A stretch of DNA of 64,000 nucleotides from CBEULR01 sp965544035 (lineage in GTDB: Bacteria; Bacillota; Desulfotomaculia; Desulfotomaculales; Desulforudaceae). The notes beneath the pieces are model-generated. The model was not told the DNA's origin, made no database searches, and saw nothing but the letters and a program-made list of their open reading frames with translations. A program made the translations under genes and the position numbers. Positions 18,273 through 25,767 of the stretch are shown here, piece after piece; the first letter of the stretch is position 1; each line of letters opens with the position of its first letter. The DNA lies in contig CBEULR010000002.1 of assembly GCA_965544035.1 (NCBI GenBank), positions 1-64,000 of the forward strand. The letters run 5' to 3'.

Positions 18273-18326
18273 AAAAAGCCACGGAAACCCGGCTCCCTGC
18301 AGGGAAGCCCAAGCCTCCGTGGCTTT
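18273..18326 (-). terminator. Attenuator-like hairpin in the lipoprotein leader
   Basis: AAAGCCACGG and CCGTGGCTTT form a 10-bp outer stem around an inner stem GGCTtCCC/GGGaGCC. Minus-strand readout ends CTTTTTG. It lies between the promoter at 18337-18365 and the start at 18183, as a leader terminator should. Its 5' arm (CCACGGAGGCTTGG) matches that of the cbiM leader hairpin. Confidence 0.7.
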
Positions 18327-18336
18327 GATTAAAATG

Positions 18337-18365
18337 AGTTTAGCACGGGCGTATCCCAATGTCAA
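18337..18365 (-). promoter_or_regulatory. Promoter of the His-rich lipoprotein gene
   Basis: -35 TTGACA (18365-18360), 17-bp spacer, -10 TAAACT (18342-18337). The 13-mer CCCGTGCTAAACT spanning the -10 also occurs in the divergent cbiM promoter, so it may be a shared operator. Confidence 0.7.
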
Positions 18366-18407
18366 TAAAAGATTTCAGAAAGTTTGACTGCGCGGCCCCG
18401 ATTGTGG

Positions 18408-18437
18408 TTGACACGAATAATCCTCCCGTGCTAAACT
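18408..18437 (+). promoter_or_regulatory. Promoter of the cbiM operon
   Basis: -35 TTGACA (18408-18413), 18-bp spacer, -10 TAAACT (18432-18437). The same 13-mer CCCGTGCTAAACT is at 18425-18437. The two -35 boxes face away from each other across 42 bp. Confidence 0.7.
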
Positions 18438-18586
18438 GCCTCTAGCAAAACGGCGGTCAAGAAGTCCGCCCGGCACAGTTCCGAAAGACAAGACAACAAT
18501 ATCAGGATTAATGAAAACCACGGAGGTTGGCACCCAGAAGGGTGCGGCTTGGCGTGGTTTTTGTTTTCGGGGAAGGAGTACAGCGG
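18438..18586 (+). promoter_or_regulatory. cbiM leader with attenuator hairpin, candidate metal riboswitch
   Basis: A leader of about 150 nt. It holds a GC-rich stem-loop near 18451-18470 (GGCGG...CCGCC) and, at 18515-18566, AAACCACG/CGTGGTTT around GGCACCC-AGAA-GGGTGC, ending in TTTTTG. The hairpin ends about 10 nt before the cbiM ribosome site, the layout of transcription attenuation. I see no cobalamin box and no clear NiCo-riboswitch core, so the sensor is undefined. Confidence 0.55.
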
Positions 18587-19186
18587 TTGCACCTTGCAGA
18601 TGGAGTCTTAAGTGCACCGGTCGTCGGGACGGCGGCTGTGGTCGCGGCCGGCACTCTTGTTTGTGCCGCACGCGGTATGAAGCCGGAGGATGTCCCACGC
18701 GTCGGCCTGCTTGCGGCAGCCTTTTTTGTATCCTCCCTGGCCCGCATACCAATCGGTTTGACCAGTGTCCATCCGGTACTGATCGGCCTAACGGGTGTTC
18801 TCCTGGGCCGCCGCGCACCGCTGGCCGTTTTCCTTGGTCTTCTGCTCCAGGCCATGCTGTTCGGGCATGGCGGGCTGACCACCCTCGGTGTGAACACCCT
18901 CATTATGGGCGTACCTGCCCTGCTTGCAGGGTGGCTCTTCAGAGCGATACCGGTAAAATCGTTTCTGATGCGTGGTTTCACGGCGGGTGCGGTGGGCGTT
19001 ATCGGGGGAGTCCTATTTGTGGTCGGCTTTCTGTGCTTCAGCGCGGAGTTCTACCGGCAGGGGCCGTTTTCACTCGTGAATGTCATCATGCTGGCCCATC
19101 TCCCCATACTGGTCATTGAGGCCTTTATTACCGGATTCGCGGCACGCCTGCTGCACCGGGTACGTCCGGAGGTGCTTCAATATTGA
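18587..19186 (+). CDS. cbiM: CbiM-type Ni/Co ECF transporter substrate subunit
   Basis: S-component membrane protein of a cobalt/nickel energy-coupling-factor importer. Starting at TTG 18587 it begins MHLADGVLSAPV; family structures show that the N-terminal Met-His pair ligates the metal, which fixes this start, and AAGGAG lies 8 nt upstream. An open frame to 18527 runs through the attenuator and is artificial. About six transmembrane segments and the FGHGGLTTLGVNT motif are visible. First gene of cbiM-nikL-cbiQ-cbiO; its stop overlaps the next start (TTGA). Confidence 0.93.
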   Translation: MHLADGVLSAPVVGTAAVVAAGTLVCAARGMKPEDVPRVGLLAAAFFVSSLARIPIGLTSVHPVLIGLTGVLLGRRAPLAVFLGLLLQAMLFGHGGLTTLGVNTLIMGVPALLAGWLFRAIPVKSFLMRGFTAGAVGVIGGVLFVVGFLCFSAEFYRQGPFSLVNVIMLAHLPILVIEAFITGFAARLLHRVRPEVLQY

Positions 19187-19611
19187 GAATCCTGGCCGTC
19201 TTGATATCTTTAGTGATCACTTGTTCCTTCACCGCTGCCGCTGCGGCCCACGGGCTGAGCGTGGAAGTCGCACCAGGCGCCTATGTAGTCCGGGCGGCTT
19301 ACGATGACGGGACACCGATCGGCAACGCACGCATAGCCGTTAAAGATGAAAACGAAAGCGTGGTCGCCGACGGCACAGCCGATGAACAGGGGGTATACTG
19401 TTTCTATCCTCCCAAACCGGGGATCTACGAAGTAACCGTAAGGGACGGTATGGGTCATCGGGAGCGTATGGAAATCACCATTGACGCGGACGCCGCAGCT
19501 GTGTTCACATCCGGCCCATCGGGTAAAGCCACGGCCGGACAGGTAATCAGCGGGTTCGGCTACCTGGCCGGGCTGGGGGCTCTGGCCTGGTGGTGGCTGT
19601 CGCGGCGGTAG
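19183..19611 (+). CDS. NikL/CbiN-like accessory subunit of the Ni/Co importer
   Basis: A 142-aa exported protein: signal peptide ending AAAAAHG, a beta-sandwich domain of the carboxypeptidase-regulatory/DUF4198 kind (GTPIGNARIAVKDENES, GVYCFYPPKPGIYEVTV), and one C-terminal transmembrane segment. Nickel ECF importers often carry such a NikL protein instead of CbiN, which hints at nickel rather than cobalt. TTG start overlaps the cbiM stop. Confidence 0.75.
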   Translation: MRILAVLISLVITCSFTAAAAAHGLSVEVAPGAYVVRAAYDDGTPIGNARIAVKDENESVVADGTADEQGVYCFYPPKPGIYEVTVRDGMGHRERMEITIDADAAAVFTSGPSGKATAGQVISGFGYLAGLGALAWWWLSRR

Positions 19612-19625
19612 AGGGGTTGAGATAA

Positions 19626-20381
19626 GTGGGGACGGGTCACGTTCATCAGCACAGTTTTGACGCTTACACCGGACTGGATTCCTGGATGCACCGCTGGGAA
19701 CCCCGGCTGAAACTTGCGGCCGGATTGATCTTCGTCACCGGGGTGGTTTCGGTTACCTCCCACCTGGCGGCGGCTATGGCACTCGTCACTGCTGTGGCGG
19801 CCGCACTTTCCTCCCGGCTCTCGTTTTCATTTCTGGCGGCGAGGTGGCTGCCGGTCTTGCCTTTCCTGGCTGTTCTGACGCCGGCTCTTTCGCTGGGCGG
19901 CGGACTCGGAGTGTCTTCGGCCGGATTATCGCTGGCCCTGCTGGTTTCCCTCAAGACGCTGACCGCCGTCACAATCATTGTAATGCTGGCCGGAACCCAG
20001 CCCCTGTCCACCCTTCTGCAGGCCTTCGCCCACTTGCGGCTGCCCCACCTGCCGGTGATGGCTTTGTTCCTGACCTTCCGCTACCTGTTTTTCTTCCGTG
20101 ATGAATTCCGTTCCCGGCAGCGCGCTCTCGCAGCAAGAGCCTTCCAAGCCGGACCCAACCGCCGGACGCTCTCAGTATACGGGGAATCGACCGCCGGGAT
20201 GCTGCTCGGCGCTCTGGACCGCTCGGAACAGGTCAGCCGGGCGATGGCGGCCCGAGGATTTGACGGACACGTTCGCACCAGTCGGCCGCGTTCGATCAAT
20301 TACGCCGACGTGGCCAAAGGCACAGCCTCCCTGGCCGTTCTAGCCTTCCTGATCTTGCTTGACCGGGGGTTACCCTTTTGA
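19626..20381 (+). CDS. cbiQ: CbiQ, transmembrane T-component of the Ni/Co importer
   Basis: ECF transporter scaffold subunit that links the ATPase to CbiM. Five or so transmembrane segments; the coupling motif SRAMAARGFDG near residue 225 contacts the ATPase. GTG 19626 follows GAGGGG. The His-containing N-terminus (GTGHVHQHSFDAYTG) is typical of CbiQ. Its TGA overlaps the TTG start of cbiO. Confidence 0.92.
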   Translation: MGTGHVHQHSFDAYTGLDSWMHRWEPRLKLAAGLIFVTGVVSVTSHLAAAMALVTAVAAALSSRLSFSFLAARWLPVLPFLAVLTPALSLGGGLGVSSAGLSLALLVSLKTLTAVTIIVMLAGTQPLSTLLQAFAHLRLPHLPVMALFLTFRYLFFFRDEFRSRQRALAARAFQAGPNRRTLSVYGESTAGMLLGALDRSEQVSRAMAARGFDGHVRTSRPRSINYADVAKGTASLAVLAFLILLDRGLPF

Positions 20382-21205
20382 AGGCGCTGGAGATAGAGCA
20401 CCTGCACTACACCTATCCTGACGGGACCGAGGCTCTGCGCGATGTCACACTGACCGTCCCGCCCGGTTCCAGGACGGTAATCCTGGGGGCCAACGGAAGC
20501 GGAAAAAGCACGCTGCTTCTGCATACGAACGGGCTTCTGCAGCCCCAGGCTGGAAAGGTGCGCGTGCTGGGCCGGGAGTGGTGTGAAAAAGAACTGCGGG
20601 AACTGCGCGCACGTGTGGGAATGGTGTTTCAGGATCCGGACGATCAGCTCTTCGCCACCACGGTAGCCGAGGATGTGACCTTTGGCCCCCGAAATCTGGG
20701 CCTGGATGAGGAGACGGTGCAAATCCGCACGGAAAACGCGCTGGCCCTGCTGGAAATCCGCGACCTGGCCAACCGTCCGCCGCATCACCTCAGTCTCGGT
20801 CAGAAGAAACGGGCGGCGATCGCCGGGGTGCTGGTAATGGAACCGGAAGTCCTGGTCATGGACGAACCGACAGCCAGCCTGGATCCGCTGGCCGTAAAGC
20901 AGTTCAAGACCCTGCTGCAGAATATCCATCAGCAAGGCCGGACCATAATTCTGGCCACCCACGATGTGGACTTTGCCTACGAATGGGCCGATCAGGTGAT
21001 CATCCTGGCCGGCGGGCGGGTGATCGCTGACGGGAGTGCTTCTATCCTGCAGAATGAAGCCCTGCTGAAAAGCGCGGCCCTGGAGCCGCCTCTGCTCCTG
21101 CAGATCTTCCGGAACACCGGGATCACCCCCCGGAGTGCCGATGACGCCAACCGGATGCTCAAGAGGATGGTTCAAAAGGACGCGTCTCGACCCCGGCTTC
21201 ATTGA
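20378..21205 (+). CDS. cbiO: CbiO, ATPase of the Ni/Co importer
   Basis: ABC ATPase of 275 aa: Walker A GANGSGKST, Q-loop VFQDPDDQLF, signature LSLGQKKR, Walker B VLVMDEPTASLDP, H-loop ATHD. Begins at TTG 20378 inside the cbiQ stop. Its last 47 nt overlap the convergent dCMP-deaminase-like gene, so the two mRNAs are complementary at their 3' ends. Confidence 0.95.
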   Translation: MKALEIEHLHYTYPDGTEALRDVTLTVPPGSRTVILGANGSGKSTLLLHTNGLLQPQAGKVRVLGREWCEKELRELRARVGMVFQDPDDQLFATTVAEDVTFGPRNLGLDEETVQIRTENALALLEIRDLANRPPHHLSLGQKKRAAIAGVLVMEPEVLVMDEPTASLDPLAVKQFKTLLQNIHQQGRTIILATHDVDFAYEWADQVIILAGGRVIADGSASILQNEALLKSAALEPPLLLQIFRNTGITPRSADDANRMLKRMVQKDASRPRLH

Positions 21206-21611
21206 GCACATCGGCCGAGAACTCATCCGGATAACCCTCCGCATAAATAATCTTCCGAACCCCCAGTTGAATCAGGAGTTTCGCGCACGTAAAGCAGGGA
21301 AAGTGCGTCACATACAGGGTGGTCCCGACACCGGACAGGCCGGTGATAGCCAGCTGCAGAATCACGTTTTGCTCCGCGTGCAGGGCACGGCAGATTTCCT
21401 GGCGCTGCCCGCTGGGGACACCCAGTTTCTCCCGCAGGCAGCCCCCCAATTCGGCACAGTGGGGCAGGCTGGAGGGAGGACCGTTGTAGCCGCTGGCCAC
21501 CGCCCGGTTATCCCGCACCAAAACCGCGCCGACCTTCCGGCGCAGGCAGGTGGAACGACGCGCCATCAGCCGCGCCTGTTCCATAAAGATTTCATCCCAG
21601 CTTGGACGCAA
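21159..21611 (-). CDS. dCMP/CMP deaminase family protein, ComEB-like
   Basis: Zinc cytidine/deoxycytidylate deaminase of 150 aa. Zinc and catalytic motifs are HAEQN and PCFTCAK. The pattern SWDEIFMEQARLMARRSTC, GAVLVRDNRAVASGYNGPP matches dCMP deaminases of Firmicutes. It would convert dCMP to dUMP for thymidylate synthesis. TTG 21611 has GAAGGTGAG upstream. The 3' end lies inside the cbiO coding region on the other strand. Confidence 0.9.
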   Translation of the reverse strand: MRPSWDEIFMEQARLMARRSTCLRRKVGAVLVRDNRAVASGYNGPPSSLPHCAELGGCLREKLGVPSGQRQEICRALHAEQNVILQLAITGLSGVGTTLYVTHFPCFTCAKLLIQLGVRKIIYAEGYPDEFSADVLNEAGVETRPFEPSS

Positions 21612-21782
21612 TGCAACTCACCTTCTGTTTCTGTAGATTCTTATCGGTTTATGTATTCCTTATCACAAGGCGGCTTCCTGCCGGCTGTATCCGATTGGCC
21701 AAAATAGACCTGACATCACTTGTTCGATATGACCGACAATGATATCTTTGACAATGAGTAAGCATTCACAGAGGGTGAAACG

Positions 21783-22181
21783 ATGTCCGACGAACTGCGC
21801 ACGCTGCTGGCCGTCCACATTGACAAGATGCTTTGGCCGGCATTGATGTTTCTGCTGCACCAGAAAAAACAAGCGCATGGTTACGAGCTTATTCAGGATT
21901 TGCACAAGATGGAAACGGTCGAGGGAGACATCGACCCGGCTACGGTCTATCGAAACCTGCGCCGGATGGAGGACGAAGGTTTGGTATCGTCCTACTGGGA
22001 GAGCGGGTCTTCAGGCCCGGCCCGACGCTTGTACAACCTGAGTGAAAAAGGTGAACAGGCTCTGCATCTGTGCGCTTCCTTAATATCCGACCGAAAGAAC
22101 AGACTGGAGCGGTTCTTGCAGCAATACTCAGTCTCCACGGCAACAGCTCAAAAGGAGGTGTTGAATGGTGAGCGGAATTGA
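21783..22181 (+). CDS. PadR-family transcriptional regulator
   Basis: A 132-aa PadR-type winged helix: HGYELIQDL, DPATVYRNLRRMEDEGLV, GPARRLYNLSEKG, then a C-terminal dimerisation helix. ATG 21783 follows GAGGGTG. Its last 17 nt overlap the next gene, so a tungstate/molybdate-binding-like protein is translationally coupled to it. Possible half sites GATAT...GATATC lie near 21729-21748, upstream. Confidence 0.88.
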   Translation: MSDELRTLLAVHIDKMLWPALMFLLHQKKQAHGYELIQDLHKMETVEGDIDPATVYRNLRRMEDEGLVSSYWESGSSGPARRLYNLSEKGEQALHLCASLISDRKNRLERFLQQYSVSTATAQKEVLNGERN

Positions 22182-22989
22182 GACTTTGCGCGTGCTGCAT
22201 GCCGGTGCGCTGCGCAACCCGATGAAGCGCCTAGCCCGAGAGTTTCAGACTCTCTTCCCCGAGATTGAGGTTCACCTCGAATCCGCCGGATCCCGTGCCT
22301 GTGCCAGGCAGATCTTGGATGGGAAGCGGGTTGACATCGTGGCCCTGGCTGACCCGGTGATCTTTACCGAACTTCTTGTCCCACACCCGGTAAAGAAATA
22401 TTACATTTTCGCCACCGACCAGATTGTAATCACCTATGACATGCTGTCTCGCGGGCACGACCGGATCAGTGGTCTCAACTGGTTTGAGATTCTACTGCGT
22501 GAAGACGTCTCCTTCGCCCGTTCCAACGAAAACCTGGATCCCTGCGGGTACCGGACGCTTATGGTCTGGCAACTGGCGGAGAAGCATTACCGTCTTCCCG
22601 GACTATATCAGCAGCTGAACGCAAAATGCAGTGCGAGATACATATACCCGAAATCTGTGGATCTCTACTCCGCACTGCTGGAGGGACAAGTGGACTACGC
22701 TTTCCAGTATCGCTGCGTGGCGCAACAGTTCAAGCTGCACTATGTCACCCTGCCGGAACAGATCAACCTGTCGAACCCGATATTCACCAGCTTCTACAAC
22801 CAGGCAACCGTGGAGGTTGAAGGCAGGACAACCGGATCCAAAACCGTTCTCACCGGTCAACCGATCGAGTTTGCGATCGCGGTTCTTGAAAACAGTTCCC
22901 GCCCTGAATTGGCGAATCAGTTTCTGCAGTACACACTCAGCCCGGCCGGACGAAAGATTCTGGATGAATGTGGATTGATTGCATACTAG
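22165..22989 (+). CDS. WtpA/ModA-like oxyanion-binding protein without signal peptide
   Basis: A 274-aa type-2 periplasmic-binding fold resembling tungstate/molybdate-binding WtpA: LRVLHAGALRNPMKRL, ESAGSRACARQILDGKRVDIVA, RSNENLDPCGYRT, VDYAFQYRCVA. The start MVSGIETLRV is set by AGGAGGTG at 22153-22160, and nothing resembling a signal peptide or lipobox precedes the binding domain. No permease or ATPase genes are nearby. It may be a cytoplasmic sensor partnered with the overlapping PadR regulator; that is inference. Confidence 0.8.
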   Translation: MVSGIETLRVLHAGALRNPMKRLAREFQTLFPEIEVHLESAGSRACARQILDGKRVDIVALADPVIFTELLVPHPVKKYYIFATDQIVITYDMLSRGHDRISGLNWFEILLREDVSFARSNENLDPCGYRTLMVWQLAEKHYRLPGLYQQLNAKCSARYIYPKSVDLYSALLEGQVDYAFQYRCVAQQFKLHYVTLPEQINLSNPIFTSFYNQATVEVEGRTTGSKTVLTGQPIEFAIAVLENSSRPELANQFLQYTLSPAGRKILDECGLIAY

Positions 22990-23027
22990 CATGCCCAAAA
23001 AAAATAGGAGGAACATTAACACAAATA

Positions 23028-23056
23028 TTGCCGGTGTCTGGATGCCTTGCTATACT
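23028..23056 (+). promoter_or_regulatory. Promoter upstream of tauE
   Basis: TTGCCG (23028-23033), 17-bp spacer, TATACT (23051-23056), about 60 nt before the TauE/SafE start. Confidence 0.65.
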
Positions 23057-23121
23057 ATATGCAAGATGCACATAGCAGCACGGGATACATATTTGTGTCT
23101 TGATGAGAGGAGATGGTGCCG

Positions 23122-24090
23122 GTGCTGTTTCCGGTCTCGGGCGTTGAAGTTCACCCGCTGATCCCGCCGCTGGTGGCGTTTGTGGTGGCCACGTGCACGG
23201 CCCCGGCCGGCGTGTCGGGCGCCTTCATGCTGTTACCCTTCCAGGTGAGCGTCCTCGGCTTTGTCAGCCCCGCCGTCAGTCCGACCAACCTGATCTACAA
23301 CATCATCGCCATCCCGGGCGGACTATACCGGTATATCCGGGACGGGCGGATGGCCTGGCCGCTGACCTGGGTCGTGATCATCGGCACCCTGCCGGGCGTG
23401 TTCATCGGTGCCTGGCTGCGTATTCACTACTTCCTCGATCCCAGCACCTTTAAGCTCTTCGTCGGATTGGTCCTGCTTTACCTGGGTGGCCGGTTGCTGT
23501 ATGAGACTTCCGGACGGTATATCAAAAGCAAGGCCCAAATGCAGGCGGTGAACAGGAAGTTTCAGGAGCGCGTCAAGAGTCTAAAGGCCGAGCGTCAATC
23601 AAGAGTAGCGGAGGGTTTGCCGGCGGAGGCCGTTGTCCAGACAAAATCGTGGTCTCTAAGACGCATTGAATACACCTTCTGGGGTGAAACCTTCTCCTTC
23701 AGCACCACGTCCATCTTCCTGTTGGCCCTGGTCGTGGGGGTCATCGGCGGGGTGTACGGAATTGGTGGCGGTGCGATCATCTCTCCCTTTGTGGTTTCCG
23801 TACTGGGGCTGCCGATCTACACCGTGGCCGGAGCGGCCTTGGCCGGTACCCTGCTGACCTCGGTTGCCGGGGTGATCTTCTTTTACGGGCTCGGTTTTAC
23901 CGAAGTCGGCAGCCAGGTAGCGGTCACGCCGGACTGGGCGCTCGGAATCTTGTTCGGTGTCGGCGGTTTCCTCGGCACTTACTGCGGCGCCCGTCTCCAG
24001 CGTTTCCTCCCCGAGCGCCTGATCCGGGGCGTGTTGGGTGTGATCGTCACCGGTGTCGCCCTGCAGTACATTGTTCAATTCTTCTTCTAG
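23122..24090 (+). CDS. TauE/SafE-family sulfite or organosulfonate exporter
   Basis: About 322 aa with two halves of roughly four transmembrane segments each. Family motifs include SPAVSPTNLIYN in the first half and GGVYGIGGGAIISPF in the second. A charged cytoplasmic loop of about 65 residues (KAQMQAVNRKFQERVK...) separates the halves, as in exporters from sulfate reducers. GTG 23122 sits 8 nt after GAGGAG; ATG 23113 is too close to that site. Substrate unproven. Confidence 0.85.
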   Translation: MLFPVSGVEVHPLIPPLVAFVVATCTAPAGVSGAFMLLPFQVSVLGFVSPAVSPTNLIYNIIAIPGGLYRYIRDGRMAWPLTWVVIIGTLPGVFIGAWLRIHYFLDPSTFKLFVGLVLLYLGGRLLYETSGRYIKSKAQMQAVNRKFQERVKSLKAERQSRVAEGLPAEAVVQTKSWSLRRIEYTFWGETFSFSTTSIFLLALVVGVIGGVYGIGGGAIISPFVVSVLGLPIYTVAGAALAGTLLTSVAGVIFFYGLGFTEVGSQVAVTPDWALGILFGVGGFLGTYCGARLQRFLPERLIRGVLGVIVTGVALQYIVQFFF

Positions 24091-24105
24091 ACGCAAAAAG
24101 GCAGC

Positions 24106-24130
24106 AAAAAAGAGGCCTGTTTATAGCCTC
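24106..24130 (-). terminator. Terminator of the 24156 small gene
   Basis: GAGGC/GCCTC stem with an ATAAACAG loop; on the minus strand it is followed by TTTTTT. Confidence 0.6.
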
Positions 24131-24155
24131 CTCCTTGGGATTCTTTGGCTTGTTC

Positions 24156-24377
24156 TTACTGCGGATGCGGTTGAGAGCCCGGCAAACGGTGGGCACGGTT
24201 CATGATGTGGTCCAGGTAGGTCCGCGACCCCAAGTCCTCATGCTTGCTGATGAGCGTTTCCAGTTCATTCAGCCGCCGCACAATCAAATCGCGCTTGGTG
24301 GGATGCAGATAAAGCATCTCCCTTAGCCGATGTCGCTCCCGCAGCATGTCGGCCATTACACTACGATACGGCTGCAA
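24156..24377 (-). CDS. Small helical protein, possibly Spo0E-like
   Basis: A 73-aa protein predicted as two helices: MLRERHRLREML, then KRDLIVRRLNELETLISKHE. The spacing resembles Spo0E-type aspartyl-phosphate phosphatases, but the usual SQxLD motif reads RRLNELE and lacks the catalytic aspartate, so the match is weak. TTG 24377 has GAGGAGGTGAG upstream, which supports a real gene. Confidence 0.5.
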   Translation of the reverse strand: MQPYRSVMADMLRERHRLREMLYLHPTKRDLIVRRLNELETLISKHEDLGSRTYLDHIMNRAHRLPGSQPHPQ

Positions 24378-24633
24378 GTATCCTCACCTCCTCTAAGTGT
24401 TCCAAAGGCGAACACATTCATTATTCTACGCAACATTCCCGCGGATATGCCGCGAAAAACAGCGACCCCTTTCAAGGGTCTACACCAACAGTATACACTA
24501 ATTGCTTCCACAAGCACATTATTCAATATCTGCCGCTGTTGTCAACTAGTGGCTTGCCGACAATCCGAACGGACAAACCGTGCCGCAATGTGTTAGAATC
24601 GAGATAAGCCTTACAGGTTTGGAGGGTGCAACT

Positions 24634-25290
24634 ATGACCGAAACCCAACGGACAAGCTGTATCCGCTGCGGCACATGCTGCCGGAAAAGCGGTCCTACTT
24701 TACACCAGGAGGATATCCCGATTCTGCTGAGCGGCCGCATCAAGCATCATCAGTTGGTGACCATCCGGAAAGGGGAACTGGTGTTCGACCCGGTTACGCA
24801 GTCCCTGCGGCCCACCGACAAGGAACTGATCAAGCTCCACGGACGGAACGGCGAGTGGGCGTGCCGGTTCCTGGACGATGCAAGCTCGGAGTGCACCATT
24901 TATGAGTACCGTCCGCTGGAATGCCGGCTTCTGAAGTGCTGGGACACCACCGATCTGGTAGCCGCCATCGGCCGGAACACGCTTGTGCGGACGGATATCA
25001 TCAATCCCGGCGATGCCGTCGCCGAAGTGATCGAGTTTCACGAGCGCAAGGTTCCGCTGGAGGACCTGCAGGATCTGGTCACCCGTCTTGCCGAGCAAAG
25101 GGTTCTGCAGGAGGTCGCCGTGCGAAAACTGGAGAAGATGATCCAGCTTGACCTTGCCATCCGCACCAACGCCTTTGAAAAACTTGGACTGGACAGGCAA
25201 TACGAGCTGTTCATTTTCGGCCGGCCGCTCACCGCATTGATGGAATCCTACGGACTCCAGTCAGAGGCGGCTGCAGGCGACACCAAATAA
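24634..25290 (+). CDS. YkgJ-like cysteine-cluster protein
   Basis: A 218-aa protein with CIRCGTCCRKSGP at the N-terminus, then CRFLDDASSECTIYEYRPLECRLLKC: the CxxCxxCC plus downstream cysteine pattern of YkgJ proteins (putative Zn or Fe-S binding). The C-terminal half is helical. ATG 24634 follows GGAGGGTG; the open frame back to 24580 is upstream noise. Second family member in this window (other at 15493). Function unknown. Confidence 0.72.
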   Translation: MTETQRTSCIRCGTCCRKSGPTLHQEDIPILLSGRIKHHQLVTIRKGELVFDPVTQSLRPTDKELIKLHGRNGEWACRFLDDASSECTIYEYRPLECRLLKCWDTTDLVAAIGRNTLVRTDIINPGDAVAEVIEFHERKVPLEDLQDLVTRLAEQRVLQEVAVRKLEKMIQLDLAIRTNAFEKLGLDRQYELFIFGRPLTALMESYGLQSEAAAGDTK

Positions 25291-25301
25291 AATGCGTATG
25301 C

Positions 25302-25330
25302 AAAAACCTCCTCGTTCAGAGGAGGTTTTT
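25302..25330 (+). terminator. Terminator after the 24634 gene
   Basis: AAAAACCTCCTC-GTTCA-GAGGAGGTTTTT, symmetric and so possibly bidirectional, serving the tRNA operon from the other side. Confidence 0.85.
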
Positions 25331-25337
25331 AATCTTA

Positions 25338-25412
25338 TGGAGCGGAAGATGGGATTCGAACCCACGACCCTCGCCTTGGCAAGGCGATGCTCTACCGCTG
25401 AGCCACTTCCGC
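25338..25412 (-). tRNA. tRNA-Gly (GCC), CCA encoded
   Basis: Acceptor GCGGAAG/CTTCCGC, anticodon loop CTTGCCAAG (anticodon GCC), T loop GGTTCGAATCC, discriminator T and encoded CCA. Last gene of a three-tRNA cluster. Confidence 0.95.
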
Positions 25413-25426
25413 TTATTAAACTTACT

Positions 25427-25502
<76 letters not shown>

Positions 25503-25645
25503 TCGTCGTCCGCGGCAGCTCCCTGTCTGCCTCTACGGAGCGGTTGCAAAATCTATTTTAGCACCGTCCGACTCGTTTTGCAAGGGCCTAATAACGACCC
25601 GTCCAAAAACAAGCAAGGCATTTGCCTTGCGTTAATCGCTTATTA

Positions 25646-25724
25646 TGGCGGAGCCGAAGGGATTCGAACCCTCGATCTCCTGCGTGACAGGCAGGCATGT
25701 TAGACCTGACTACACCACGGCTCC
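25646..25724 (-). tRNA. tRNA-Asp (GTC), CCA encoded
   Basis: Acceptor GGAGCCG/CGGCTCC, anticodon stem-loop CCTGCCTGTCACGCAGG (anticodon GTC), T arm GAGGGTTCGAATCCCTT, discriminator G, encoded CCA. The D loop is slightly long. Confidence 0.94.
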
Positions 25725-25738
25725 GCATCGCAATTCCT

Positions 25739-25767
25739 AGTATACAAAAGGGGCTCACACTTGTCAA
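25739..25767 (-). promoter_or_regulatory. Promoter of the tRNA-Asp/Phe/Gly cluster
   Basis: Consensus TTGACA (25767-25762), 17-bp spacer, TATACT (25744-25739), 14 nt before tRNA-Asp. The -35 box overlaps the speB stop codon. Confidence 0.8.

Noticed and set aside
18438..18586. Cobalamin riboswitch in the cbiM leader
   Set aside because: No B12-box-like sequence (AGYCAGGAGACCTGCC type) was found; the leader is too short for that class.
18511..19119. Alternative 202-aa frame overlapping cbiM
   Set aside because: Shifted frame of cbiM, without hydrophobic segments or a ribosome site.
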